From: Geopseudomonas sagittaria
GTDB lineage: Bacteria > Pseudomonadota > Gammaproteobacteria > Pseudomonadales > Pseudomonadaceae
Direction: 5' to 3'
DNA length: 64,000 nucleotides
Assembly: GCF_900115715.1 (NCBI RefSeq)
Contig: NZ_FOXM01000015.1
Location: 1 to 64,000, forward strand
Part shown: piece by piece, positions 39,275-48,467 of the stretch
How the letters are laid out: each line of letters begins with the position of its first letter
Numbering within the stretch: the stretch's first letter is position 1
Notes under the pieces: generated by a model
The model's database searches: none
Seen by the model: only the letters and a program-made list of their open reading frames with translations
What the model was told of the DNA's origin: nothing
Program-made: the position numbers and the translations under genes

Positions 39275-40417
39275 TCAATACAGCCCGTGCGGGTTGCTCT
39301 CGATGGTCTTGTCGGTCAGCCGGCCCCACATGCGGGTGTAGCACCACAGGGTGTAAAGCAGGATCAGCGGCACGAAGATCCCCGCCACCACCAGCATGAT
39401 GCCCAGGGTCTTGTGGCTGGACACCGCGTCCCACACGGTCAGGCTCGACGCCGGGTCGAGACTCGACGGGAACACGAAGGGGAACAGCGCAAAGCCCGCA
39501 GTGCAGATGGTGCCGACGATGGCCAGACTGCTACCGAGGAAGGCCACAAAGCCACGATTGAACAGCGCGCCGAGCAGCGCCAGCACGCCGCCGGCCAGGC
39601 CCACCAGCGGGGCGAATCGGGTCAGCGGGTACTGGGCGTAGTTGGCCAGCCAGCCACTGTTGTCGAGGCTCACCTGCTTGTGCAGCGGGTTGAGCGCCGC
39701 GCCCAGATCACTGAAGCCGCCGACCAGGCTGAAGCCCTGGATACCCAGCGCCAGCCAGGCGCCGGCCGCCGCGAAGCTGACCAGGAATACCAGCGCGCAC
39801 AGCTGGGTGGCCCGGCGCGAGCGTTGGTGCAGGTCGGCGTCGGTGCGCAGCATCAGCCAGGCGCCACCGTGGGCGCAGAGCATGCTCAGGCTGACCACCC
39901 CGGCGAGCAGGGCGAACGGGTGCAGCAGGGCGAAGAACGAGCCTTCGTAGGTCGAGCGCATCAGCTCGTCGAGGCGGAATGGCAGGCCGAGGAACAGGTT
40001 GCCGAAGGCCACGCCGAACAGCAGCGCCGGGGCCGCGCCGCCGACGAACAGCGCCCAGTCCCAGGCGCCGCGCCACTTCTGGTTCTCCAGCTTGCTGCGG
40101 TAGTCAAAGCCGACCGGGCGGCAGAACAGCGCGAACAGCACCAGCAGCATCGCCCAGTACAGCCCGGAGAAGGCCACCGCATAGACCATCGGCCAGGCGG
40201 CGAACAGCGCGCCGCCGGCGGTGATGAACCACACCTGGTTGCCGTCCCAGTGCGGGGCGATGGTGTTGATCGCCACCCGCCGCTCGTTGTCGGTCCGGCC
40301 GACGAAGGGCATCAGCGCCATGGCGCCCATGTCGAAGCCGTCGGTGAGGGCGAAGCCGATCAGCAGCACGCCGATCAGCACCCACCAGATGAGCTTCAGC
40401 GTTTCGTAGTCGAACAT
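39275..40417 (-). CDS. cydB: cytochrome bd-I ubiquinol oxidase subunit II
   Basis: 380 residues, nine membrane helices, CydB. The N-terminal MFDYETLKLIWWVLIGVLLIGFALTDGFDMG and IAPHWDGNQVWFITAGGALFAAWP are the family signature. It is the structural partner of CydA in the terminal oxidase that reduces oxygen at low concentration. Intact and 12 bases downstream of cydA, but its partner gene is broken at the 5' end. Confidence 0.94.
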   Translation of the reverse strand: MFDYETLKLIWWVLIGVLLIGFALTDGFDMGAMALMPFVGRTDNERRVAINTIAPHWDGNQVWFITAGGALFAAWPMVYAVAFSGLYWAMLLVLFALFCRPVGFDYRSKLENQKWRGAWDWALFVGGAAPALLFGVAFGNLFLGLPFRLDELMRSTYEGSFFALLHPFALLAGVVSLSMLCAHGGAWLMLRTDADLHQRSRRATQLCALVFLVSFAAAGAWLALGIQGFSLVGGFSDLGAALNPLHKQVSLDNSGWLANYAQYPLTRFAPLVGLAGGVLALLGALFNRGFVAFLGSSLAIVGTICTAGFALFPFVFPSSLDPASSLTVWDAVSSHKTLGIMLVVAGIFVPLILLYTLWCYTRMWGRLTDKTIESNPHGLY

Positions 40418-40429
40418 GGCAGTCTCTCC

Positions 40430-41860
40430 TCAGGCCTGGGCCGCTGGCGCGCCGGCCAGCCGCTCGAAGTGGTAGCGGCCGGTGTGCAGGCTGGACGGCC
40501 CCAGGCGGGCAAACTTGATCATCAGGTACATCTCAATCACCAGCAGCAGGCTGTAGAAGGCGATCAGCGCGATCAGCGAGCCCCAGACGTCGCCGGTACT
40601 CAGGCTGGAAGCCGACAGGTGGGTCGGCAGCACCTCGCCGATCGACCACGGCTGGCGGCCATGCTCGGCCACGTACCAGCCGGTCTGCGCGGCGATCCAC
40701 GGCAGCGGCAGGCTGAACAGCGCCCACCTGAGCAGCCAGGGCTTGCTCTCCTCGTTCTTCTTCGCCGAGGCCCAGAAGGCGCAGGCGAACAGCGCCAGCA
40801 TCAGGAAGCCGGAGCCGACCATGGCGCGGAAGCTCCAGAACAGGCTGAACACGTGGGGAATGGTGTCCTTGGCGGCCAGCTGGATCTGTTCCTCGCTGGC
40901 GTCGACCACGTTCGGCGTGTACTTCTTCAGCAGCAGGCCGTAGCCCAGATCGTGCTTGACCTGCTCGAAGGCGGCGACGGTTTCCGCGCTCTGTTCGCCG
41001 CCGCGCAGCCGCTCGAGCAGCGCGTAGGCGCCCATGCCGTTGCGGATGCGCGCCTCGTGCTCGACGATCAGGTCCTTGATGCCCTTGACCTCCTCGTCCA
41101 GCGAACGGGTGGCGATCAGGCCGAGCGCCCAGGGAATCTTCACCGCGTAGTCGGTGCGCATTTCCTCCTGGTTGGGCAGGCCGAACAGGGTGAAGCCGGC
41201 GGGCGCCGGATGGGTTTCCCACTCGGCCTCGATGGCCGCCAGCTTGGTCTTCTGCACGTCGCCGATCTCGTAGCCGGACTCGTCGCCGAGGACGATCACC
41301 GAGAGGATCGAAGCCAGACCGAAGGCCGAGGCGATGGCGAACGAGCGGCGGGCGAAGCCGAGGTCGCGCTTCTTCAGCAGATACCAGCTGGAGATGGCGA
41401 GGACGAACACCGCCCCGGTGACGTAGCCGGCCGCCACGGTATGCACGAACTTGACCTGCGCCACCGGGTTGAAGATCAGCGCACCGAAGTCGGTGAGCTC
41501 CATGCGCATGGTCTGGTAGTTGAACTCGGCGCCCACCGGGTTCTGCATCCAGGCGTTGGCGATCAGGATCCACAACGCCGACAGGTTCGAGCCCAGCGCC
41601 ACCAGCCAGGTGACCACCAGGTGCTGCACCTTGGACAGGCGATCCCAGCCGAAGAAGAACAGGCCGATGAAGGTCGACTCGAGGAAGAACGCCATCAGCC
41701 CCTCGATGGCCAGCGGCGCGCCGAAGATGTCGCCGACGTAGTGGCTGTAGTAGGCCCAGTTGGTGCCGAACTGGAACTCCATGGTCAGCCCGGTGGTGAC
41801 GCCGAGGGCGAAGTTGATGCCGAACAGCTTGCCCCAGAACTTGACCATGTCCTGGTAGAT
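40430..41860 (-). pseudogene. cydA: cytochrome bd oxidase subunit I, 5'-truncated
   Basis: Similarity to CydA starts abruptly at [14 protein letters not shown], equal to about residue 48 of E. coli CydA, and continues without defects to the C-terminus (long Q-loop type, [17 protein letters not shown]). The missing ~48 residues contain the first membrane helix and His19, an axial heme ligand. The b558 ligand His in [14 protein letters not shown] and the [13 protein letters not shown] heme-pocket segment are kept. Internal Met at 41846-41848 could start a 472-residue product, but it would lack helix 1 and any native promoter. The break coincides with an IS5-type relic. Confidence 0.85.
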
Positions 41861-41864
41861 TATT

Positions 41865-42190
41865 TACCCCTATGTGAAGTCCTAAATCCCCCCTCTACAA
41901 TCCCTTACCACCCCGGAAACGCACCTTGGTGCAGCCGAACTGGCACTTGATCACCCGGAACGGATGCTCAACCTTGGCGCGCACCTAGGCCTTGGCCTTC
42001 CAATCTGGCGAATCATGCGCCCGAGCAGGCTGCGCTTGCCGAGCGGTTTGTAGGTACTGCGGCGAGCGGCAACCGACCAGATGACTTCGCGGCCTGCATG
42101 CTCGGCACGTTTTTCGACGCCGGTGTAGCCAGCGTCCGCGCAGACATACGGCTCTTCGCCGTGCAGCAGTTTGTCGGCCTAGGTGATCTG
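41865..42190 (-). pseudogene. IS5-family transposase relic
   Basis: The minus strand encodes ADKLLHGEEPYVCADAGYTG and VEKRAEHAGREVIWSVAARRSTYKPLG, then after a frameshift AKVEHPFRVIKCQFGCTKVRFRG, the C-terminal signature of IS5-type transposases. In-frame stops (TAG before ADKLL, and TAG before VRAKVEH) and the frameshift kill the frame, and it ends early after VRFRG. Only about the last third of the gene is present. It lies between broken cydA and the GMT element. Confidence 0.8.
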
Positions 42191-42338
42191 TCTACCGGGT
42201 CAGCGCGCACAAAATTGCGCCCTGCAGCACCCTTGCTTAGCAAGCAAAGGCGGTCTATTCTGCATCTCAATAGGGGGGGATCATCTCCACTGTTAACGCG
42301 ATGAGTATCGGTTTTCTGCATTAATCCGAACGCTTGCG

Positions 42339-42379
42339 TAGCAGTGCAAAATGACTAATTTTGTCATGGTGCACTGCTA
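42339..42379. repeat. large imperfect palindrome at the start of the GMT element
   Basis: TAGCAGTGCA (42339-42348) pairs with TGCACTGCTA (42370-42379), and inside ATGAC pairs with GTCAT around a TAATTTT centre. It ends on the first base of the TnsA-like ATG, so it is either an operator over the first gene's start or a recombination/terminal site of the element. Confidence 0.7.
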
Positions 42380-42888
42380 TGCAAAGAAAAGATACGGAAA
42401 AAAATACTATTGATTCTGACACTCAGCAGGATCAATCTTCGTTCCCCTTCGAATCCACAGCAGTCCTCTTCCCGGCAACACCTCCCTCTAAGCTCGAGTC
42501 TTTCGTAAACAGCGGTCGATATGACTCGAACTCAAACTACAAACTTCCCCAGATAAACCACGCCCTCCAAACAGCCCCAAATATCGCTGGGACGCTGCAC
42601 GGGCAACTACGCATTCATCAAGGCGACCGCGGACACAGGACCTCACTTTTTCCGAGCAGAAAGGCCGGCGGAGCAATTCCTCAGGAAAGCAAACTCGAAA
42701 TTGCCTATGCAGTTGAACTTGAGCGAGACCCTACCGTTCAAAATTACCGCACACAAGCATTAAAAATCAGCCCATCCAAACCCACCCACGCAACTCCCGA
42801 CATCATAATACTTCGCTCAAGCGAAGCCATTGAAATGTACGAAAACAAACGCTCAGGCAGGCCAATTCTCGATGAATCTAACTTTTAA
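42379..42888 (+). CDS. TnsA-like PD-(D/E)XK endonuclease, short form
   Basis: 169 residues. The C-terminal half has the TnsA N-terminal-domain pattern: a helix with Glu (ESKLEIAYAVELERDPTVQNYRT, residues about 103-125), Pro-Asp at 140-141 (HATPDIIILR) and Glu155-Asn-Lys157 (EMYENKRSG), i.e. E...PD...ExK. TnsA makes 5'-end cuts in Tn7-like transposition. The protein stops 12 residues after the Lys, without the C-terminal winged-helix part of TnsA, so it is compact or truncated. Its end overlaps gmtY. Base composition is AT-rich. Family assignment rests on motif pattern only. Confidence 0.6.
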   Translation: MQRKDTEKNTIDSDTQQDQSSFPFESTAVLFPATPPSKLESFVNSGRYDSNSNYKLPQINHALQTAPNIAGTLHGQLRIHQGDRGHRTSLFPSRKAGGAIPQESKLEIAYAVELERDPTVQNYRTQALKISPSKPTHATPDIIILRSSEAIEMYENKRSGRPILDESNF

Positions 42889-44254
42889 ATCATCTCACCG
42901 CGAATACAGAACGGTAATTGGCGCGACCGGGCAGAAGGCTGTATTGCCCGTTGTCGTGACGGATAACGGCGCTCTCGACCAGTTCGTTCTCTATATGTAC
43001 GGAAAGAGAACCATGAGCCGGTCATGGCAGGACGCCGCGACCCTAGCGATCCAGTTGCTGTTGGATTATATGGATACCCACCAAGGCGTCTTCGAGAAGC
43101 CAGCGGCGCTTTTCACCGAATTCTCCAACGCGCTGTTCACCGGCACAATTGAAAGTGGACGTGACACATCAGGGCTATACTGGCGAGCTAGGCTACCCGA
43201 CAATGCTAGCAATTTGATCGGCCACATCACCCAGTTCACGGATTGGCTGGCAGAGATCAACCAAAAGGCCGAACTCCAACTCAATCCCTGGCGGAAGGCA
43301 ACCCGTTACGAGGAACGGTTGAATTGGGCAGCCTACTCGCACCGAAAAGACAACGCCTTTCTATCCCACCTCTGGCGTTCCAAGCCAAAGACAGGTCAGT
43401 CGAGAGCGGTTCGCGCTCGACGATTACCAGTTGATGATCTTACCCCGGCCAAAACCTTCCCTGAGGGCAAGATCGATTTTCTGGTTAATGAAGGATTTCG
43501 CAGGCGAGCTAGGGATATGCGGGGGCCGATTGACCTTCGCAATGTGCTAATCACGTTGCTCATGCATTACGGTAGCTTGAGGCTGTCCGAAGCGCTTTCG
43601 CTCTGGTCCGATGATGTGACGGTTGAGAATGGCAATGTCATTGTTCGGGTATATCATCCCGATTATGGTTTGGCTCCGGACGGAAAGACCAGGCGAACAG
43701 TCCACCTACAAGAGCGCTACGGTTTACTGCCTCGCAAGGAACTGCTAAAGACCGACCCACTTTACCTCGGATGGAAAAACCCTCTGATTACCGATGAGGT
43801 TTGCCAGTGTTTCGAGGTTTTCTTCTTCCCCTCGGCAGCCGGAATGATATTTGTCAAGCTCTGGCGTGACTACCACTTGAAACAGCGGGTCAGTCCAGCA
43901 GCCAATGCCCAGCATCCCTATGCATTCACTAATCGCAATGGTCAGCCTTACTCTCATCACATGTTTCGCAAGGCCCATAGCCTCGCAGTGAAGCGTATTG
44001 GCCTGGAGCACGGAAAGCACTTGGGTACGACTCCACATGGACATCGGCATGCTTTCGGCCAGCGAATGGCGGCAGCGAATATCCCGGCGCTGAGCATCAA
44101 AACCGCGATGCATCACCAGTCAATTGATTCTAGCAGTACCTATACGCAGCCAACTTCTGATGACTTCCGAAACAGCTTGTTTGAAATGGAGTCGCGTCTG
44201 TCTGAACGGCACACAGGCACCCAAATACTGCAACTCGGTAAAGAGTTAAACTGA
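42872..44254 (+). CDS. gmtY: gamma-mobile-trio tyrosine recombinase GmtY
   Basis: About 460 residues from ATG 42872 (an alternative ATG at 42830 adds 14). The catalytic residues of tyrosine recombinases are visible: Arg in HYGSLRLSEALSLW (about residue 233), His-x-x-Arg in TPHGHRHAFGQRM (about 388), a late His in AMHHQSIDSSST and the nucleophile Tyr in SSTYTQPTSD (about 423). It is followed by gmtZ with an overlapping stop/start and by gmtX, the defining gene order of GMT elements of gammaproteobacteria. It would catalyse integration or excision. Start choice is uncertain because no strong ribosome site is visible. Confidence 0.8.
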   Translation: MNLTFKSSHREYRTVIGATGQKAVLPVVVTDNGALDQFVLYMYGKRTMSRSWQDAATLAIQLLLDYMDTHQGVFEKPAALFTEFSNALFTGTIESGRDTSGLYWRARLPDNASNLIGHITQFTDWLAEINQKAELQLNPWRKATRYEERLNWAAYSHRKDNAFLSHLWRSKPKTGQSRAVRARRLPVDDLTPAKTFPEGKIDFLVNEGFRRRARDMRGPIDLRNVLITLLMHYGSLRLSEALSLWSDDVTVENGNVIVRVYHPDYGLAPDGKTRRTVHLQERYGLLPRKELLKTDPLYLGWKNPLITDEVCQCFEVFFFPSAAGMIFVKLWRDYHLKQRVSPAANAQHPYAFTNRNGQPYSHHMFRKAHSLAVKRIGLEHGKHLGTTPHGHRHAFGQRMAAANIPALSIKTAMHHQSIDSSSTYTQPTSDDFRNSLFEMESRLSERHTGTQILQLGKELN

Positions 44255-47200
44255 TGCGAGCGAGGAAAAAGAATTTTTACTCCTATGCCGAGGCCAAGGC
44301 GGCAGTCCAGGCGCTGGGCATCAAGAGCCGTAATGACTACAAGCGTTACCGCGAAGACCCGAGGCTGTCGGCCAATCCTGATACTACCTATGCCAAGGCA
44401 GGCTGGATCGACTGGTACCACTTCCTGGGCAATGAACGGCCCGACCTGTACCCGACCTACGCCGAGGCTCAGGCGGCAGTCCAGGCGCTGGGCATCAAGA
44501 GCCACCCCAACTACGAGAAGCGCCACCGCGAAGACCCGAGGCTGCCGGCCAATCCTGATACTACCTATGCCAAGGCAGGCTGGATCGACTGGTACGTCTT
44601 CCTGGGCAATGAACGGCCCGACCTGTACCCGACCTACGCCGAGGCCCAAGCCTCAGCCCAGTCGCTGGGCATCAAGAGCAGTAATGACTACCTTAAGCGT
44701 TACCGCGAAGACCCGAGGCTGCCGGCCAACCCTAATAATATTTATGCTAATGCCGGCTGGATCGACTGGTACCACTTCCTGGGCAATGAACGGCCCGATC
44801 TGTACCCGACCTACGTAGAGGCCCAAGCCGCAGCCCAGGCACTGGGCATCAAGACACAACTCGACTACAAAAAGCGCTACCGCAAAGACCCGAGACTGCC
44901 GGCCAAGCCTAATATTACCTATGCTAATGCCGACTGGATCGACTGGTACCACTTCCTGGGTAATGAAAAGCCCGACCTGTACCCGACCTACGCCGAGGCT
45001 CAGGCCTCAGCCCAGGCGCTGGGCATCAAGAGACAGCCTGAATACCAGAAGCGCTACCGAGAAGACCCTAGGCTGCCGGCCACCCCAAATAAGCTCTATA
45101 CCGATACCGGCTGGATCGACTGGTACCACTTCCTGGGCAATGAACGATCCGACCTGTACCCGACCTACGCCGAGACTCAGGCGGCAGTCCAGGCGCTTGG
45201 CATCAAGAGCCAGCCTGAATACCAGAAACGCTACCGCGAAGACCCGAAACTACCGGCCAACCCTAATATTACCTATGCTAATGCCGGCTGGATCGACTGG
45301 TTCGCCTTCATGGGCAAGGAGCATCCTTCCGCTATTGAGGGCGAGCACCCAGAAATATGGAGCGATTTTGAGCGTTGGCTAAAGGACGTTAACGATCCGC
45401 AAGGCAAGCGGTCAGCGATTAGGGCATTTTTGGCTAATTATTATCGACCACTGGGTTTACCTGACGATTCACGCTATCTATTACTCCGCGAAAACCGGTT
45501 TAACGCGGCTCAATATCAGAAATTCATTGAGGATCAGGCTGAGTCTTTGAGAAAGCCATTTCATACGGCTATCACAGCATTTTTCGAGTGGCTGCTTAAT
45601 GATTACTGCACCGACGAAGATGCCGATGAGCGCATCGTGCTTCCCGAGTACCGCAACCCATTTGTGACCGTGCTCGCCGGTTTTGCTGACAGCCTGACCT
45701 ACGCAAAGCCGAGCCAGTCCACGAAAGTGCCCCTCGCTTATGAATACATCCTCCGGGCGCGTAATTTTCTCGTGCCGAACGGCGAGCAGGTATTGCAGAC
45801 CTGCCCTAGCCTGCAAGACTTGCCCCACCTGCAAGAGTTTTTTAATGCCCGGAACGATTGGATAGAGGTTGATGAGGCCGTCATCGACCGAAACGATCCG
45901 AACTGCGTTTGGCGCAATAGGGGGACGAAGGCGGACGCCTATCAGATTTGGTCACCCGTTCGCTTCGTGGCGCTCTATACGCTGCTGCGCTACCCGCTAC
46001 GCGGCCAGCAGATTCTGTGGCTAGATAGCGGCGAGGCGGATAAGGAAATCGCAGTCCTAGATGCTGAAAATGGCGGTATCCGCTGGGAGAATAACACCTC
46101 CACCCTAGCTGGGAAAGGAAGCAAAAAGCGGCGACCCCAAGCCGCCGTACAGCGTGGCAACAAGGACGCCCCGAAACTCTTCATCACCACCAACAAGACC
46201 GGGATCAAAGAGGGCAGCTACGAGGTTGATTGGATTCCCGATGATTTGGTCTATTGGTTCTTGCTGCTGCGCAACTGGCAGGCCAAGTACAACCCCTTGA
46301 GCGAACCGACCTACTGGACTGATATTGGTCTTGACAGAAAGTACAATTCAAAAGTTTTGCAGGCGCGTGGCACCCAATGCTTTTTATTCCGTACTGAGGC
46401 CTCGGGCAAACCAATTTCAACCTCCTCTGCCTTTGTGAATACCTTGCCAGCGTTGCTCTATGCAATTCAACGCGAAGGCGAGAATCTGGCTATCGAGAAC
46501 CCGAGTTTCACAAAACACTCGCCCTATCTCAGCCCGTATACCCCACACAGCCTTCGCGTCAGCCTCATTACCGCATTCGTCGTTGACGGCGATGCGCCCA
46601 TTGCAGTCATCTCAAAGCTGGTCGGGCATGCCTCGTTGGTGATGACAATTTATTACACCAAATTGAACAGAGAGCAGATGCTGCGAGTGATGGGGGAGGC
46701 TGAGAAACGTGCCATGCAGAAAGCCATGGAGGGGTGTGCCAATACGATTAGAAGTGAGGGGCTACACTCGCTTCGTGGACAGCTGATTGCAACAGACGGC
46801 AATCGCCTGTTGCTCGAATCCGATGTACCGAAATCGGCCTGCATAGTATTCGATCACGGCATCTGCCCCATGTCAGCCGCTGCCTGCGAAGAAGGCGGGA
46901 AATCCTTGATCGACTCGAATAAAACAGCTTACAACGTCTATGCCGCCGTGGAAATTGGCTATCTCGGAAAGAAGAATTGTCCGCATTGCCGGTTCTTTAT
47001 CACTGGCGTCCCGTTTCTCGGCGGCTTGGTGGCTATCGCAAACGAAATTGCACTGGAGAGCCATATAGAAAGTAAGCGCTATCACGATTTTACCGCAGAG
47101 GTCGAACAGCTTGAGCAAGCGTTCTACGACGCCTGCCAGGCGAACCAGCCGGATACTCAGCAATTGAAACGAAAGCAGGTAAGCGCCAACCAGCAGCAAA

Positions 47201-47742
47201 GTGCAGCAAAACTCGACTCTCTGCTGGCTGATTACGTCGCCATTAACCGCTACGTGCAAGGATGTCTAAAGTTGATCAATGAGGGAAAGCAAAACGGCGA
47301 AGGCAATAATGGTGTGAGGCTGATCGCAGCTGATGATCTTGCTGAGGTCGTCGTGGCCTACGAAGAATCCAACTCGAACTACCACCTGCTGGCTGAAATC
47401 TGCCAGAACGCGACCATCTATCGGTCGGCCAATCCTTCGCGCGCCGTGCCTCTGATCGCCCAAGCCATAGACCGCATGGCCGAGAACAATGGATTGGCAC
47501 CTGCAATGTTCCGGCTCGACGACGAACAAAAGCTGATCGTTGCTAACGAGTTGAACCAGCTTCTGCTTCAGCGCTTGGGCTCTTGGGAAAAAATCGACAG
47601 CCTGATTTCGGGCGACCTGATGCTGCTTGATATTGATACCCATGAACCGGAGATGACGCGTATTTCGACCGAAATTGAACAGCTTCTCTCCAATCTCAAC
47701 CGTGCATACCATATTTCTCACGAGGCTCAGACTTATGAATGA
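44254..47742 (+). CDS. gmtZ: gamma-mobile-trio recombinase GmtZ (VPA1269 family) with six N-terminal repeats
   Basis: 1162 residues. Residues about 6-355 are six near-identical 59-residue units (YPTYAEAQAAVQALGIK ... GWIDWYHFLGNERPDL). Next comes a SAM-like core-binding region (about 370-480) and a tyrosine-recombinase domain with Arg in TLLRYPLRGQQILWL (near 575), His-x-x-Arg in TPHSLRVSLIT (near 762), GHASLVMTIYYTKLN with the Tyr near 799. A cysteine-rich zinc-like region follows (GICPMSAAACEEGG, KKNCPHCRFF) and a coiled C-terminal tail. The start overlaps the gmtY stop by one base. All catalytic residues are present, so the protein should be active. Confidence 0.85.
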   Translation: MRARKKNFYSYAEAKAAVQALGIKSRNDYKRYREDPRLSANPDTTYAKAGWIDWYHFLGNERPDLYPTYAEAQAAVQALGIKSHPNYEKRHREDPRLPANPDTTYAKAGWIDWYVFLGNERPDLYPTYAEAQASAQSLGIKSSNDYLKRYREDPRLPANPNNIYANAGWIDWYHFLGNERPDLYPTYVEAQAAAQALGIKTQLDYKKRYRKDPRLPAKPNITYANADWIDWYHFLGNEKPDLYPTYAEAQASAQALGIKRQPEYQKRYREDPRLPATPNKLYTDTGWIDWYHFLGNERSDLYPTYAETQAAVQALGIKSQPEYQKRYREDPKLPANPNITYANAGWIDWFAFMGKEHPSAIEGEHPEIWSDFERWLKDVNDPQGKRSAIRAFLANYYRPLGLPDDSRYLLLRENRFNAAQYQKFIEDQAESLRKPFHTAITAFFEWLLNDYCTDEDADERIVLPEYRNPFVTVLAGFADSLTYAKPSQSTKVPLAYEYILRARNFLVPNGEQVLQTCPSLQDLPHLQEFFNARNDWIEVDEAVIDRNDPNCVWRNRGTKADAYQIWSPVRFVALYTLLRYPLRGQQILWLDSGEADKEIAVLDAENGGIRWENNTSTLAGKGSKKRRPQAAVQRGNKDAPKLFITTNKTGIKEGSYEVDWIPDDLVYWFLLLRNWQAKYNPLSEPTYWTDIGLDRKYNSKVLQARGTQCFLFRTEASGKPISTSSAFVNTLPALLYAIQREGENLAIENPSFTKHSPYLSPYTPHSLRVSLITAFVVDGDAPIAVISKLVGHASLVMTIYYTKLNREQMLRVMGEAEKRAMQKAMEGCANTIRSEGLHSLRGQLIATDGNRLLLESDVPKSACIVFDHGICPMSAAACEEGGKSLIDSNKTAYNVYAAVEIGYLGKKNCPHCRFFITGVPFLGGLVAIANEIALESHIESKRYHDFTAEVEQLEQAFYDACQANQPDTQQLKRKQVSANQQQSAAKLDSLLADYVAINRYVQGCLKLINEGKQNGEGNNGVRLIAADDLAEVVVAYEESNSNYHLLAEICQNATIYRSANPSRAVPLIAQAIDRMAENNGLAPAMFRLDDEQKLIVANELNQLLLQRLGSWEKIDSLISGDLMLLDIDTHEPEMTRISTEIEQLLSNLNRAYHISHEAQTYE
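44270..45320 (+). repeat. gmtZ: tandem array of six ~177-bp repeats inside gmtZ
   Basis: Six head-to-tail in-frame copies of a 177-bp unit. Long stretches are identical at the DNA level, for example TGGATCGACTGGTACCACTT and GACCTGTACCCGACCTACGC. The first unit is one residue shorter. Differences cluster at fixed positions, notably the residues just after GIK (SRNDY, SHPNY, SSNDY, TQLDY, RQPEY, SQPEY). Confidence 0.9.
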
Positions 47743-48376
47743 AAAACTTGTTTCGCCTCAGGAAACCTTCGAGCGACTGATGAACGAGGCCAGCGATAGC
47801 CGCCGCAAGTTTAGCTTGGAAGCCGTCAACGAAACGTGTCGGCTGTTGCATGAGCGCGGATCTTCCGACTTCTCCTACAAGACCATTGTTACCCTTGGAA
47901 AAGACCGTGGACTACCGATTCCAGGCGAGAAGTCCATCGCCAATAAGACCGGCGAGCATTACCGCGAACTGATCCAGGCATGGAAACTGATTTCGCCCCA
48001 TGGGAGCGTTGCTAAAAAGCCCTCTCCCAATGACTGGATCGGCCACATTAAGGACACGGTGCTGCGCACTAGCGTCGCACTACTCGCCAACGAATTATTG
48101 TCTCTCAAGAACAAGATTGCTCGACAAGAAAAGGCCACAGGTGCGCCGATCTACCTAGGTGCAGCTCAAGCCCTTGGCCAAGTTGTATCGAAACAACCAA
48201 ACTTGAACGATGCCGAGCTGGCTGCACTGAAAGCAGCCATTGACCCTAATGTTCTATCACCACTTGGCCTTACCATCGGTAGCCGTGGCGAAGTGATGGA
48301 TGCCAAGGGTAGAAATATTCATAAACCTGGGTTTCGCGATGCCATTGAGAAAATCCTATCTGTGCAGGAGAGGTAG
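47735..48376 (+). CDS. gmtX: gamma-mobile-trio protein GmtX
   Basis: 213 residues, third gene of the trio. It starts at ATG 47735, overlapping the gmtZ stop by 8 bases. No enzymatic motif is visible; the N-terminal part is basic and helical (ETFERLMNEASDSRRKFSLEAVNETCRLLHERG) with a helix-turn-helix-like SYKTIVTLGKDRGLPIPGEKSI, and a coiled stretch follows (ALLANELLSLKNKIARQEK). Size and position match GmtX, which is needed with GmtY and GmtZ for mobility but has no known biochemical role. DNA binding is inference. Confidence 0.78.
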   Translation: MNEKLVSPQETFERLMNEASDSRRKFSLEAVNETCRLLHERGSSDFSYKTIVTLGKDRGLPIPGEKSIANKTGEHYRELIQAWKLISPHGSVAKKPSPNDWIGHIKDTVLRTSVALLANELLSLKNKIARQEKATGAPIYLGAAQALGQVVSKQPNLNDAELAALKAAIDPNVLSPLGLTIGSRGEVMDAKGRNIHKPGFRDAIEKILSVQER

Positions 48377-48467
48377 AGGAAAACAGTCAGCAGGTAACAG
48401 AACTATAATGGCCTTCAAAGTCGCCACAGTCGAACCTGACAAAAACTCGCTGAAGGAGGCCTAAACC

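Noticed and set aside
44270..45320. Possible CRISPR array
   Set aside because: The regular repeats are long (177 bp), in frame and part of gmtZ; there are no spacers.
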